Assembly: GCA_031398385.1 (NCBI GenBank)
Contig: JANNNE010000075.1
Location: forward strand, 15,181 to 79,180
Direction of reading: 5' to 3'
DNA: 64,000 nt
DNA from: Ideonella_A sp031398385
GTDB taxonomy: Bacteria > Pseudomonadota > Gammaproteobacteria > Burkholderiales > Burkholderiaceae_C
The notes beneath the pieces were generated by a model. The model ran no database searches, was not told the origin of the DNA, and saw only the letters and a program-made list of their open reading frames with translations. This document shows positions 9,308-17,669 of the stretch, one piece after another (position 1 is the first letter of the stretch; each line of letters opens with the position of its first letter). Position numbers and translations under genes: made by a program.

Positions 9308-10291
9308 TCAATGCGCAGCGCCCGCCCGTTCGATTCGCAGGCGTGGATCAACCGCAAAGTACAACAGATCGACGATCAGGTTGATCAATACGAAGATCAG
9401 CGAGATGAGGCACAGATAGGCGGCCATCACCGGAATGTCGGCAAAGCCGACAGCCTGGATGAACAGCAGGCCCATTCCGGGCCACTGGAACACCGTTTCC
9501 GTGATGATCGCGAATGCAATCAGCGAGCCGAGTTGCAGCCCCGTGACGGTGATCACCGGCACCAACGTATTTTTCAGCGCATGCCCGAAGTAGACCGACC
9601 GGTTGCGCAGGCCGCGCGCGCGCGCGAAACGGATGTAGTCGGTGCGCAGGACCTCGAGCATCTCGGAACGCACCAGGCGGATGATCAGCGTCAGCTGGAA
9701 GATGGCCAGCGTGATCGACGGCAGGATCAGGTGCTTCAGGCCATCCACCGTGAAGAAGCCCGAGGTCCAGGCCCCGAAGGCCACCACCTCGCCGCGTCCG
9801 AAACTGGGCAGCCATTTCAGGATCACCGCGAACAGCAGGATCAGCAGGATGCCGATCAGGAAAGTCGGCAAGGACACGCCGAGCAGCGATCCCATCATCA
9901 TCACTTGAGACATGAATGTGCCGCGGCGCAATGCGGCATAGACACCCATCGGGATGCCGAACAACAAGGCGATCAACGCTGCCGTGATCGACAACTCCAG
10001 AGTCGCAGGCAGGCGTTCGACCACCAGCGAAGAAACCTTTCGCCCTTGACGCAGGCTGAGCCCGAATTCACCCTGCAGTGCATTGCCGACGAAGCGGGCG
10101 AACTGAACCGGGAACGGCTTGTCGAGCCCGAGATCGGCGCGCAACTGGGTGCGCTGCTCGGGTGTCGCATCCTGCCCGAGCAAGTTGGTCACCGGATCGC
10201 CGACATACTGGAACAGCATGAACGCGATGAACGCCACGGTCAGCATGACCACGATCGATTGCACCAGTCGACGCAAGATGAAGGCGAGCAT
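9308..10291 (-). CDS. Dipeptide/oligopeptide ABC transporter permease, DppB-type
   Basis: A 327-residue inner-membrane permease. The N-terminus MLAFILRRLVQSIVVMLTV is the characteristic DppB opening, followed by the periplasmic block with LGLDKPFPVQFARFVGNALQGEFG and six predicted membrane segments. The EAA motif region reads DYIRFARARGLRNRSVYFGHALKN. It is the first gene of the minus-strand operon. The promoter should lie in the 260 bases up to the porin stop codon, but no clear -35/-10 pair was seen. Confidence 0.92.
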   Translation of the reverse strand: MLAFILRRLVQSIVVMLTVAFIAFMLFQYVGDPVTNLLGQDATPEQRTQLRADLGLDKPFPVQFARFVGNALQGEFGLSLRQGRKVSSLVVERLPATLELSITAALIALLFGIPMGVYAALRRGTFMSQVMMMGSLLGVSLPTFLIGILLILLFAVILKWLPSFGRGEVVAFGAWTSGFFTVDGLKHLILPSITLAIFQLTLIIRLVRSEMLEVLRTDYIRFARARGLRNRSVYFGHALKNTLVPVITVTGLQLGSLIAFAIITETVFQWPGMGLLFIQAVGFADIPVMAAYLCLISLIFVLINLIVDLLYFAVDPRLRIERAGAAH

Positions 10292-10553
10292 GGGTCGTCT
10301 TTGAGGTCAGCTGCCCGGTCGGCGAACGGTGACAGTCTGCGTCGATGACGCGACTTCGCAAGCGATTGTGTTCATGGCGTGACGATACCAAGAACAGCGA
10401 CCGACTCTGCGAACGCCACCACCAAATTCAGGCTCTTTTTCCACCGATGAAATCAATGCTGCGGGACTCACACCGAAAGGCTTGGCGGTTTCGAGCAAGA
10501 AAAAAGGCCGCCCGAAGGCGGCCATTTGTCGCTCAGCTCCGAAGAGCAGCAGA
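10292..10553. other. Intergenic region between porin and peptide ABC operon
   Basis: These 262 bases contain the porin terminator at 10500-10523 and, beyond it, presumed promoter sequence for the dppB-type gene. No convincing promoter, repeat or small gene was recognised in 10292-10499. Confidence 0.4.
10500..10523 (-). terminator. Rho-independent terminator of the porin gene
   Basis: On the minus strand a seven-base-pair stem GGCCGCC/GGCGGCC (10506-10512 with 10517-10523) with loop TTCG is followed by a run of six T. It lies about 30 bases after the porin stop, between that gene and the peptide operon. Confidence 0.9.
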
Positions 10554-11564
10554 TCAGAAAACGTGCTTGACGCCGAACTGATAAGCGGTGTTGCGGGTCC
10601 GGTTGGTTTGCGTACCAACGCCGAGGTCGGCGTAGATGTTGGTGCGCTTGCTCAGCGGATAGTCATAGCCGACAGCGAACTTCTTCGACTTGTTGGCCGG
10701 GCCGAACGGATCCAGCACTGCGTAGGCGAGCTTGACGTTGCCACCAGCCAGCGGCACGTTGGCGCCGATGTTGCCGAACTTGTTCTTCTGATTGCCACCG
10801 GCGGTCTTGCCTTGCGCGATATTGCCGACCAGCTCAAGAATGCCCAGGTCATAGGCGGCGGTTGCTGTGATCAGCTTGTTGCCGTTGATGGCAGCCGGGC
10901 CACCATTGACACGGGCGTAGCCGATGCCAGCGAAGATCGGGCCACCGCGGTAGATGACGTTGAAGCTGTCGTTGCGACCGGCTTGTGTTGCCTCGGACAG
11001 ACCGACCTGGCCTTCGAAGCTCAGCCCACCGAAGTTCGCGCTCTTGACGGTGATTGCGTTGGAACTACGGATCGAGCTGCCGCCGCCCGCGACGCCACTG
11101 TTGGCCGCGCCAAAACCGGCGTTCTGCATGGCGCCGATCTGGCCGACACCGTCCCAGCCAAACGGATCAGCCTTCAGCTGAACCCAGAAGGTCGGCAGGT
11201 ATTGACGGCCCAGGTTGACCGAGCCGACTCCAGCCATGGTCAGCTGAACCCACGAACGACCGGCCCAGAAAACCGGGGCAAGGTTGTTGTCGCCGGTGTC
11301 AGGATTGAAACGGTGCTCGATCTGGAACTGCGCCGACAGGCCGCCACCCAGGTCTTCCGTGCCACGGAAACCGAGGCGCGACGAGGCTGCCTGCTGCAGT
11401 CTCCATGACTTGTCGGTGCCGTTGGCGGAGACGTTGGCTGCGGTGCCGCCATTGCCCTTGGCAATGCCCTGGTCAATGAGACCGTACAGGGTGACCGACG
11501 ACTGTGCAAAAGCAGCTCCGCCGAACGAAGCGAGAACGGCCAGAGCGACCAGAGATTTTTTCAT
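10554..11564 (-). CDS. Gram-negative trimeric porin (Burkholderiales type)
   Basis: A 336-residue outer-membrane porin. The signal peptide MKKSLVALAVLASFGGAAFA is followed by QSSVTLYGLIDQG, the standard opening of betaproteobacterial 16-strand porins. The chain ends GVKHVF, with the terminal Phe needed for BAM recognition. Other family markers are SRLGFRGTEDLGGGL and the strand-rich pattern. AGGAGA lies nine bases before the ATG. It is monocistronic, with its own terminator and a 290-base upstream region. It should form a general diffusion channel; selectivity cannot be read from the sequence. Confidence 0.94.
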   Translation of the reverse strand: MKKSLVALAVLASFGGAAFAQSSVTLYGLIDQGIAKGNGGTAANVSANGTDKSWRLQQAASSRLGFRGTEDLGGGLSAQFQIEHRFNPDTGDNNLAPVFWAGRSWVQLTMAGVGSVNLGRQYLPTFWVQLKADPFGWDGVGQIGAMQNAGFGAANSGVAGGGSSIRSSNAITVKSANFGGLSFEGQVGLSEATQAGRNDSFNVIYRGGPIFAGIGYARVNGGPAAINGNKLITATAAYDLGILELVGNIAQGKTAGGNQKNKFGNIGANVPLAGGNVKLAYAVLDPFGPANKSKKFAVGYDYPLSKRTNIYADLGVGTQTNRTRNTAYQFGVKHVF

Positions 11565-11857
11565 TTCGTGTATCTCCTAAGGTGAATAAAGAGGTTCCAA
11601 CCGATTCGCCCCAATCGGGCCGATCAGACCAACCCCCTCAGCGGAAGTTGTCCGTATTGCACCAGACAGGCATGGCGCTTGCAAAGCTTTGCTCGGGGTC
11701 TGAGGCCATTGTGTTGTCCCCTTACAACGACCGGGCGTGCATCGCAAACCCGTTCAACGCGTGTTCGCGCCGACACATCTACTAGCTCCGGGCCATATCC
11801 CGGTAAGTGACCACCAACTTTTAATTGAGTTAGCCTGCAACTTGGATTTTCGCCTCA

Positions 11858-12502
11858 ATGCACTCGCCTCTCATGCTCGACACCATGATCGCCACGTTCG
11901 ACAACGCCCTGAGAACCATCGGCGGCTCGGTTCCTGCTGCCCGCCCATGCCCGAAGCCTGACCGGACCGACAGCACTGCCGAGCGCCTTACCCCGGCCGA
12001 GCGTCGCAAGGCCGGCGCACTGATGCGGGTCAACCATGTCGGGGAGGTCTGCGCACAGGCCATGTACCAGGCCCAGGCGCTGACGGCGCGTACGCCGGAA
12101 CTGCGGGCCAGCATGAAGCAAGCCTCGCGCGAAGAAGGCGATCACCTGGCCTGGACCCGGCAACGCCTCGATCAACTCAACGCCCGACCGAGCCTGCTCA
12201 ATCCGCTCTGGTATGCCGGGGCGTTCTCGGTCGGGCTGATCGCCGGACGGGTCGGAGACGCCGCCAGCCTGGGCTTCGTGGTCGAAACCGAGCGCCAGGT
12301 CGAGCAGCATCTGCAAGGACATCTGGAGCGCCTGCCGGAAAGCGACCTGGAATCGCGCGCCATCGTCGAGCAGATGAAGGCGGACGAGAATCACCACGCG
12401 CAATTGGCCAGCGCCGCAGGCGCCAGCGCGATTCCATGGCCGGTGAAGATGGCGATGCGCGGCGCCGCCAGGATCATGACGCGCACCGCACACTACATCT
12501 GA
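11858..12502 (+). CDS. coq7: Demethoxyubiquinone hydroxylase Coq7 (di-iron)
   Basis: A 214-residue membrane-associated di-iron oxygenase that hydroxylates the ubiquinone precursor at C6. Metal-ligand motifs are MRVNHVGEVCAQAMY (Glu), REEGDHLAW (E..H), ETERQVEQHL (Glu) and KADENHHAQL (E..H), the two repeated E-ExxH sets of the family. The first ATG gives MHSPLMLDTMIATFD; a later in-frame ATG nine codons in is also possible, since neither has a clear ribosome-binding site. It stands alone, converging on the OsmC-like gene. Confidence 0.94.
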   Translation: MHSPLMLDTMIATFDNALRTIGGSVPAARPCPKPDRTDSTAERLTPAERRKAGALMRVNHVGEVCAQAMYQAQALTARTPELRASMKQASREEGDHLAWTRQRLDQLNARPSLLNPLWYAGAFSVGLIAGRVGDAASLGFVVETERQVEQHLQGHLERLPESDLESRAIVEQMKADENHHAQLASAAGASAIPWPVKMAMRGAARIMTRTAHYI

Positions 12503-12520
12503 CCCCGCCCGGCCGCCCGC

Positions 12521-12943
12521 TCAGGCCTCGCGCACCTCGTGGCTTGTCGTGATTTCCGCGGTCTTGGCCAGCATGATGCTCGCCGAGCAGTATTTTTCGT
12601 GCGACAGCTGGATCGCGCGCCCGACCACGCCATCCGACAGGCCGCGTCCGGTGACGACGAAATGCATGTGAATGCGTGTGAAGACCTTCGGGTCGGTGGG
12701 CGCCCGTTCGGACGTGATCTTCAGTTCGCAACCGGTCACGTCGTGGCGGCCGCGCTTGAGGATCAGCACCACGTCGTAGGCCGTGCACCCGCCGGTGCCG
12801 GCCAGTACGGTCTCCATCGGTCGCGGCGCCAGGTTGCGACCACCGCCGTCGGTCGCACCATCCATGTTGAGCAGGTGGCCGCTGCCGGTTTCCGCGGTGA
12901 AGGCCATCCCTGCCTGCGATTGCCAAAGAACGGTGCATTCCAT
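12521..12943 (-). CDS. OsmC family protein
   Basis: A 140-residue OsmC-fold protein. Family features include NMDGATDGGGRNLAPRPMETVLAGTGGCTAYDVVLIL, read in pieces, with the conserved Cys of GGCTAYD and a second Cys in HEKYCSASIML. These are the expected peroxidatic and resolving positions of OsmC/Ohr-type thiol peroxidases. The ATG at 12943 is chosen because the in-frame extension upstream is unlike the family. Many betaproteobacterial members of this YhfA-like branch have no proven substrate, so hydroperoxide reduction is inferred. Confidence 0.88.
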   Translation of the reverse strand: MECTVLWQSQAGMAFTAETGSGHLLNMDGATDGGGRNLAPRPMETVLAGTGGCTAYDVVLILKRGRHDVTGCELKITSERAPTDPKVFTRIHMHFVVTGRGLSDGVVGRAIQLSHEKYCSASIMLAKTAEITTSHEVREA

Positions 12944-13031
12944 ATCGATTACCGGGTGAGTGAAAAAGTCGAAGCTGGGCTCGGTTGCGGCGATTTGTAC
13001 CGGAAAACGATGCCGCCCCGCAACGCGCATA

Positions 13032-13060
13032 TTGCAGCGCAGCATTGGAGCGTATAGACT
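13032..13060 (+). promoter_or_regulatory. Candidate promoter of the ilvA-upstream transcript
   Basis: TTGCAG (13032-13037) and TAGACT (13055-13060) are separated by 17 bases; an overlapping TATAGA (13053-13058) gives a 15-base spacer. It would start transcription near 13066, just ahead of a set of hairpins and a strong terminator. The match to consensus is moderate. Confidence 0.45.
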
Positions 13061-13160
13061 GAGGCCACCGAGGCGGTGGGTTTGACCCCCTCGACCGATT
13101 GTCTCCTCCACCCCTCCAATGGTGGATTCAACCCAAGGCAGCAATGCCTTGGGTTTTTTT
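13061..13160 (+). ncRNA. Putative small RNA or ilvA leader with CCUCC loop
   Basis: About 100 bases hold three hairpins in a row. The first is CCACC/GGTGG (13065-13079). The second is TCCACC/GGTGGA (13107-13126), with the eight-base loop CCTCCAAT. The third is a ten-pair stem with tetraloop GCAA ending in seven T (13131-13160). The loop sequence CCUCC is complementary to the Shine-Dalgarno consensus, as in known CU-rich-loop sRNAs. The ilvA start lies 62 bases after the T run, so this could instead be a transcription attenuator for ilvA. No reading frame rich in Ile, Leu or Val codons is seen, which argues against a classical leader peptide. Confidence 0.55.
13131..13160 (+). terminator. Strong Rho-independent terminator upstream of ilvA
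   Basis: A perfect ten-pair stem (13131-13140 with 13145-13154) closes a GCAA loop and is followed by an uninterrupted T tract to 13160. The orientation is plus only: the minus strand lacks a T run. No protein gene ends just upstream on this strand, so it must end a short transcript. Confidence 0.93.
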
Positions 13161-13222
13161 CTTTCTGGCAATGCTCGCCCCGTATGATCCGGCGCCGCAG
13201 ATTGCCGTGATCGAGGAATGCC

Positions 13223-14809
13223 ATGGCTGGCTCAAAGAAACAAGCAAGCGTGCCCCCCGCAAAGCGCGCCCTCGTCAAGGCATCGGCCCGGCCGTTGTCC
13301 GGAAACGACTACCTGAAGAAGATCCTGAACGCCCGCGTCTATGACGTCGCTCAGGAAACGGCGCTGGAACCGGCGCGACGCCTGTCGGCGCGCAGCGGCA
13401 ACCAGATCCTGCTGAAGCGGGAAGATACCCAGCCGGTCTTCAGCTTCAAGCTGCGCGGCGCGTACAACAAGATGTCGCACCTGAGCGCCGAGCAACGCGA
13501 CCGCGGCGTGATCTGCGCCTCTGCCGGCAACCATGCCCAAGGCGTGGCGCTGGCCGCGCGCCATCTCGGCTGCACCGCGTTGATCGTGATGCCGGTGACG
13601 ACGCCGACCTTGAAAATCGACGCCGTCAAGGCACTTGGTGGAACGGTCGTCCTGCACGGCGAAAGCTTCACCGATGCCTACAAGCATGCGCTCGAACTGG
13701 AGCAGAAAAAGGGCCTGAGCTTTGTCCATCCCTTCGACGATCCCGAGGTGATCGCCGGCCAAGGCACGGTGGCGATGGAAATTCTGCGCCAGCACCAGGG
13801 GCCGATCCATGCGATCTTCGTGGCCATCGGCGGGGGCGGCCTGATCGCCGGCATCGCTGCCTACATCAAGGCGGTGCGCCCGGAGATCAAGGTCATCGGC
13901 GTGCAGACCAACGACTCCGACGCGATGGTGCGCTCGGTGAAGGCCGGCAAGCGCGTGCAGTTGCACGATGTCGGGTTGTTCTCGGACGGCACGGCGGTGA
14001 AACTGGTCGGCGGCGAGACCTTCCGGCTGGCCCGTCAATGGGTTGACGAATACGTGCTCGTCGATACCGATGCCACCTGCGCAGCCATCAAGGACGTTTT
14101 CGAGGATACGAGGAGCATCTTGGAGCCCGCCGGCGCACTGAGCGTGGCCGGACTGAAGCAGTATGTGCAGACCAACCAGCTCAGCGGCGAGACCCTGATC
14201 GCGATCGCCTGCGGCGCCAACATGAATTTCGACCGTCTGCGCTTCGTTGCCGAACGGGCCGAGATCGGTGAAGCGCGAGAGGCGCTGTTCGCCGTCACGA
14301 TTCCCGAGGCGCGCGGCAGTTTCCGGCAGTTCTGCTCGTTGATCGGCCCGCGCTCGGTGACCGAATTCAACTACCGGATCTCGGACGCCGACTCGGCACA
14401 CGTCTTTGTCGGCCTGTCGACTACGCAGCGTGACGAATCAACCAGCCTGGCGGGCGAATTCACCCGGCATGGCTTCGCCACGATCGATCTGACCCACGAC
14501 GAACTCGCCAAGCAACACCTGCGCCATCTGGTGGGCGGGCGCAGCGCCCTGGCCGCGGAAGAGCGCCTGTTTCGTTTCATTTTCCCGGAGCGCCCGGGCG
14601 CGCTGATGCGGTTTCTGTCGAGCATGCACCCCGACTGGAACATCAGCCTGTTCCACTACCGCAACCAGGGCGCCGACTACGGTCGGATCCTGGTCGGGAT
14701 CCAGGTCCCCAAGGGGGACCGCAAGGCCTTGCGGCGGTTTCTCGACGAACTCGGTTATTCCTGGCAGGACGAAACCGACAACCCGGCCTATCGCTTGTTC
14801 TTGCGCTGA
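13223..14809 (+). CDS. ilvA: Threonine ammonia-lyase, biosynthetic
   Basis: A 528-residue PLP enzyme converting threonine to 2-oxobutanoate, the first committed step to isoleucine. The catalytic part has SFKLRGAYNKM (PLP Lys76), SAGNHAQGVAL and the GGGGLIAG phosphate loop. The C-terminal third carries two ACT-like regulatory domains (beginning around LFAVTIPEARGSF and RLFRFIFPERPGAL), the form that binds Ile and Val. AGGA precedes the ATG by seven bases. A hairpin-terminator lies 62 bases upstream and could control its expression. It converges on gspC. Confidence 0.95.
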   Translation: MAGSKKQASVPPAKRALVKASARPLSGNDYLKKILNARVYDVAQETALEPARRLSARSGNQILLKREDTQPVFSFKLRGAYNKMSHLSAEQRDRGVICASAGNHAQGVALAARHLGCTALIVMPVTTPTLKIDAVKALGGTVVLHGESFTDAYKHALELEQKKGLSFVHPFDDPEVIAGQGTVAMEILRQHQGPIHAIFVAIGGGGLIAGIAAYIKAVRPEIKVIGVQTNDSDAMVRSVKAGKRVQLHDVGLFSDGTAVKLVGGETFRLARQWVDEYVLVDTDATCAAIKDVFEDTRSILEPAGALSVAGLKQYVQTNQLSGETLIAIACGANMNFDRLRFVAERAEIGEAREALFAVTIPEARGSFRQFCSLIGPRSVTEFNYRISDADSAHVFVGLSTTQRDESTSLAGEFTRHGFATIDLTHDELAKQHLRHLVGGRSALAAEERLFRFIFPERPGALMRFLSSMHPDWNISLFHYRNQGADYGRILVGIQVPKGDRKALRRFLDELGYSWQDETDNPAYRLFLR

Positions 14810-14820
14810 CGCATTCGCGC

Positions 14821-15558
14821 CTATTGCCGCATCACTGCCGAATTCGGAATGCCCTGTTTGCCCGCGGCTGACGGCATCGCCGAATTCACGTCATTGGCGC
14901 CGATGCCTGGCACGGCGTCCTGAAAACTGCCCTGCAGACCGCTCGGACCGGCGCCAAAAGGCTGCTGCATCGGCGCCGGCTGAAAGTTTGGCGGAGGCAT
15001 CATCGGTGGCGGGACGCCAATCCCGGGCGGCGGTGGCGAATAGCCGGGCGAGGCCATGAACGGGGCAGTCGGCGCGCCTGCAGCTGCCAGCGTGCCGGTG
15101 GCCGGCGCGGCGGGCGGTGGCAGTTCCAGCACGAATGCCGCGTCGCCGTTGCCCGAGCGATCGCCGATTCGAGCGCTGCGCAACGCCACCGACCACAGCG
15201 ACAGCTGGCCGTCGAGGGCCTCGCCGACGCGATAGGCGCGCACCGGCCCGCCATCCACCGATATCAGCGCCACGCCCGGCTTCTGGCTGTCGTCGTGGCC
15301 CCGCCTGGTGCTGGTCGCGACGATGCCGGTGAGTCGAAACCGATTCGCCGCGGGCGGCGGCGCCGCTGCGGCCGGACCGGTCTCGACCCGCGGTGCGCCG
15401 AGCAGGCGGCTCAGATCGCCCGCGGCGAGTGGTCCGTTCGCCGCCAGACGGGTGCCGTCCGGGATCGGTGCGGCGGTGGTCGCCAGTCGCATCGCCCAGA
15501 AAACCACCGACGCCGCAGCCAGCGCCCAGAGCAGCATCGCAAACAGTCGGGAACTCAT
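14821..15558 (-). CDS. gspC: Type II secretion system protein GspC
   Basis: A 245-residue bitopic protein linking the inner-membrane platform to the secretin. There is a short cytoplasmic end, one membrane segment (LFAMLLWALAAASVVFWAM), then the HR region starting near FRLTGIVATSTR with SVDGGPVRAYRVGEAL. The rest is a Pro-rich low-complexity tail with no recognisable PDZ domain. The ATG at 15558 fits; the upstream in-frame stretch lies antisense to gspG. It is divergent from gspG, a configuration known in Burkholderia, and the intergenic gap is only 52 bases. Confidence 0.85.
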   Translation of the reverse strand: MSSRLFAMLLWALAAASVVFWAMRLATTAAPIPDGTRLAANGPLAAGDLSRLLGAPRVETGPAAAAPPPAANRFRLTGIVATSTRRGHDDSQKPGVALISVDGGPVRAYRVGEALDGQLSLWSVALRSARIGDRSGNGDAAFVLELPPPAAPATGTLAAAGAPTAPFMASPGYSPPPPGIGVPPPMMPPPNFQPAPMQQPFGAGPSGLQGSFQDAVPGIGANDVNSAMPSAAGKQGIPNSAVMRQ

Positions 15559-15610
15559 GCGCGGATTATCATGGAAGCGACGGCCCCTGCAGGCCATGCA
15601 CCACGTACCC

Positions 15611-16063
15611 ATGAACTCCAGCCCCGAACGCTCCTTTGCCGAAATTCGCCGCCGTATACAGGGCGGCTTCACCCTGATCGAACTGATGGTGGTGCTTGTC
15701 ATCATCGGATTGCTGGCCGCCCTGATCGTCCCGAACGTGCTAAACCGCGCGGAAGATGCGCGGGTGACCGCGGCCCGGACCGACGTCAACAACCTGATGC
15801 AGGCGCTGAAGCTGTATCGGCTGGACAACCAGCGCTACCCCAGCGCCGAACAGGGTCTGCAGAGTCTGGTTGCCCGACCCACCACCGGCACCCTGCCGCT
15901 GAACTGGAAGCCCTACCTCGACAAGCTGCCGGCTGACCCCTGGGGCAAGCCGTACCAGTATGCCAATCCGGGCGTCAAGGGCGAAATCGACGTCTTCAGC
16001 TACGGCGCCGATGGCGTGGTTGGCGGAGAAGGCAACGACGCGGATGTCGGCTCATGGCAATGA
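15611..16063 (+). CDS. gspG: Type II secretion major pseudopilin GspG
   Basis: A 150-residue major pseudopilin that polymerises into the periplasmic pseudopilus. The prepilin peptidase site is GG|FTLIELMVVLVIIGLLAALIVP with Glu5. GspG-specific blocks follow: LYRLDNQRYPSAEQGLQSLV and DPWGKPYQYANPG, then the calcium-site region FSYGADGVVGGEGNDADVGSW. ATG 15611 gives a 17-residue leader; an ATG five codons earlier is possible. It heads the plus-strand gsp operon and overlaps gspH by 20 bases. Confidence 0.96.
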   Translation: MNSSPERSFAEIRRRIQGGFTLIELMVVLVIIGLLAALIVPNVLNRAEDARVTAARTDVNNLMQALKLYRLDNQRYPSAEQGLQSLVARPTTGTLPLNWKPYLDKLPADPWGKPYQYANPGVKGEIDVFSYGADGVVGGEGNDADVGSWQ

Positions 16064-16574
16064 CGCCGAAGCGGGCGTGACACGGCGCGCCCTGGCCCGC
16101 CGGGCGCGGGGTTTCACGCTGATCGAGCTGATGGTGGTGATCGCGATCATCGCCATCGCCGCAGGCCTCGCCGCGCTGTCGCTGCGGGACCCGACCGAGA
16201 CCCGCCTGCAACGCGAGGCGGCCCGCCTGGCCGCGCTGCTCGAAGTGGCACGAACCCAATCACGCACGCTGGGCGTCAGCGTGGTCTGGATGCCGGTCGA
16301 TGGCAACGCCGTGCCACGGCCCGGAGACCGGGATGCAGCGCTGCCGGCGCAGTTTCGCTTCCGCGGCCTGCCCGACGACGAAGAATTGCCTACCCGTTGG
16401 CTGAACCCGGGCATCCAGGTTGAAATGCCGGAAAATCGGCAGATCGTGCTCGGCCCGGAGCCGCTGATCGGCGCCCAGCGCATCGTGCTGCAGCTCGAGA
16501 AGCAACGTCTCGCCCTGGATACCGACGGGCTGCGGCCGTTCACCGTGCACACCCTGAATGCCGCCGGCAACTGA
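16044..16574 (+). CDS. gspH: Type II secretion minor pseudopilin GspH
   Basis: A 176-residue minor pseudopilin with cleavage site RG|FTLIELMVVIAIIAIAAGLAAL. GspH features include LRDPTETRLQREAARLAALLEVARTQSR (read in parts) and the C-terminal strand region around LDTDGLRPF. Its start overlaps the gspG end by 20 bases and its end overlaps gspI by 17, so translation is probably coupled. In the complex it sits beneath the GspI-J-K tip. Confidence 0.9.
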   Translation: MSAHGNDAEAGVTRRALARRARGFTLIELMVVIAIIAIAAGLAALSLRDPTETRLQREAARLAALLEVARTQSRTLGVSVVWMPVDGNAVPRPGDRDAALPAQFRFRGLPDDEELPTRWLNPGIQVEMPENRQIVLGPEPLIGAQRIVLQLEKQRLALDTDGLRPFTVHTLNAAGN

Positions 16575-16965
16575 TCGGCATACACGCCGCTCGTTGCGGC
16601 ATGGCGCCCGCGCGGCAGACGGCTTCACGCTGATCGAGGTGCTGGTCGCGCTGGCGATCGTCGCGGTCACGCTCGGCGCCGGTCTGCAGGCCGCAGGCGC
16701 GCTGACGCGTAACGCGCAGCGCTTCAGCGAGATCAGCGAGGCGCAATGGTGCGCCGACAACCAGCTCGGTGCAATTCGCCTGACACGACAATTTCCGGAC
16801 GTCGGTGATATCGAGTTCCAATGTGACCAATTGGGCCGCATCTACCTCGGCAAGCTGGTCGTGCGCCCGACACCGAACCCGAACTTCAGGCGGGTCGACG
16901 CCACCATCGGCGACGCCCAGTCGGTGCCGCTGTTGACCGTGTCCACCGTCGTGGGGCGCCTTTGA
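16558..16965 (+). CDS. gspI: Type II secretion minor pseudopilin GspI
   Basis: A 135-residue minor pseudopilin with the cleavage motif DG|FTLIEVLVALAIVAVTLGAGLQ. The GspI-type sequence WCADNQLGAIRL follows, as does the FQCDQLGRIYLGKLVVRPTPNPNFRRVD region, read in parts. The protein nucleates the pseudopilus tip with GspJ and GspK. It ends in a TGATG overlap with gspJ. Confidence 0.92.
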   Translation: MPPATDRHTRRSLRHGARAADGFTLIEVLVALAIVAVTLGAGLQAAGALTRNAQRFSEISEAQWCADNQLGAIRLTRQFPDVGDIEFQCDQLGRIYLGKLVVRPTPNPNFRRVDATIGDAQSVPLLTVSTVVGRL

Positions 16966-17669
16966 TGGCCCTGCGTCGCACGCCGCTGCCTGCGGACGCT
17001 CACCGCAAAGTCAGCACCGCCGGCTTCACGCTGATCGAGGTCCTGGTCGCCTTGACGATCATGTCGACGCTGGCCGTGATGGCCTGGCGTGGCGTCGATG
17101 GCATCGTGCGCAGCCGCGACATCAGCAATGCGCAATTGCAGCGCAGCCTGCTGCTCAATACCGTGCTGGCGCAATGGGAGCAGGATCTGGCGTCGCTGCA
17201 GGAGACGCCGGTCGTGCCGACACTGAGTTTCGACGGCGGATCGTTGCGCATGATCCGGCGCGCGCCGGGCGGCCTCCAGGTCGTGGTCTGGTCGCTGCGT
17301 TCGTCGACCGTTCTCGCGACCCCGCTGGACGGGGAGCCCCTGCAGGGCCTGGTATGGCAGCGCTGGGCCGGGCCGGCGGTGACGCTGCGCAACGCGCTTC
17401 AGGAGAGCTGGCTGCTGAGCCAGCAGTTGCAGGGCAACGAGCCGGGCCACGTCAACGTCCTCGACGGGCTGACCCAGTGGCAGATCTACTATTTCCGTGG
17501 CAATGCCTGGACCAATGCGCAATCCAGCGGCGATCGCGCGCCCGGCACCAGTTTCGTGCCGCTGCAGGTCGAATTGCCGACCGGTATACGCATGGTGCTG
17601 GAGATGGCGCCCGGCCAGCTGCGGCAGGGCAGCCTGACCCGCGACATCGTGCTGGGCCCGCAACCATGA
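16965..17669 (+). CDS. gspJ: Type II secretion minor pseudopilin GspJ
   Basis: A 234-residue minor pseudopilin. The cleavage site is AG|FTLIEVLVALTIMSTLAVMAWRG. Downstream are RDISNAQLQRSLLLNTVLAQWEQDL and the GspJ block LVWSLRSS-like WSLRSSTVLATPLDG. The ATG at 16965 overlaps the gspI stop as TGATG and is preferred to the TTG one codon earlier. It ends in an ATGA overlap with gspK. Confidence 0.92.
   Translation: MALRRTPLPADAHRKVSTAGFTLIEVLVALTIMSTLAVMAWRGVDGIVRSRDISNAQLQRSLLLNTVLAQWEQDLASLQETPVVPTLSFDGGSLRMIRRAPGGLQVVVWSLRSSTVLATPLDGEPLQGLVWQRWAGPAVTLRNALQESWLLSQQLQGNEPGHVNVLDGLTQWQIYYFRGNAWTNAQSSGDRAPGTSFVPLQVELPTGIRMVLEMAPGQLRQGSLTRDIVLGPQP

Noticed and set aside
13061..13160. Known house-keeping RNAs (SRP, 6S, tmRNA, RNase P) for the terminator-bounded transcript
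   Set aside because: None of their conserved core sequences is present, and the length and hairpin order do not fit.
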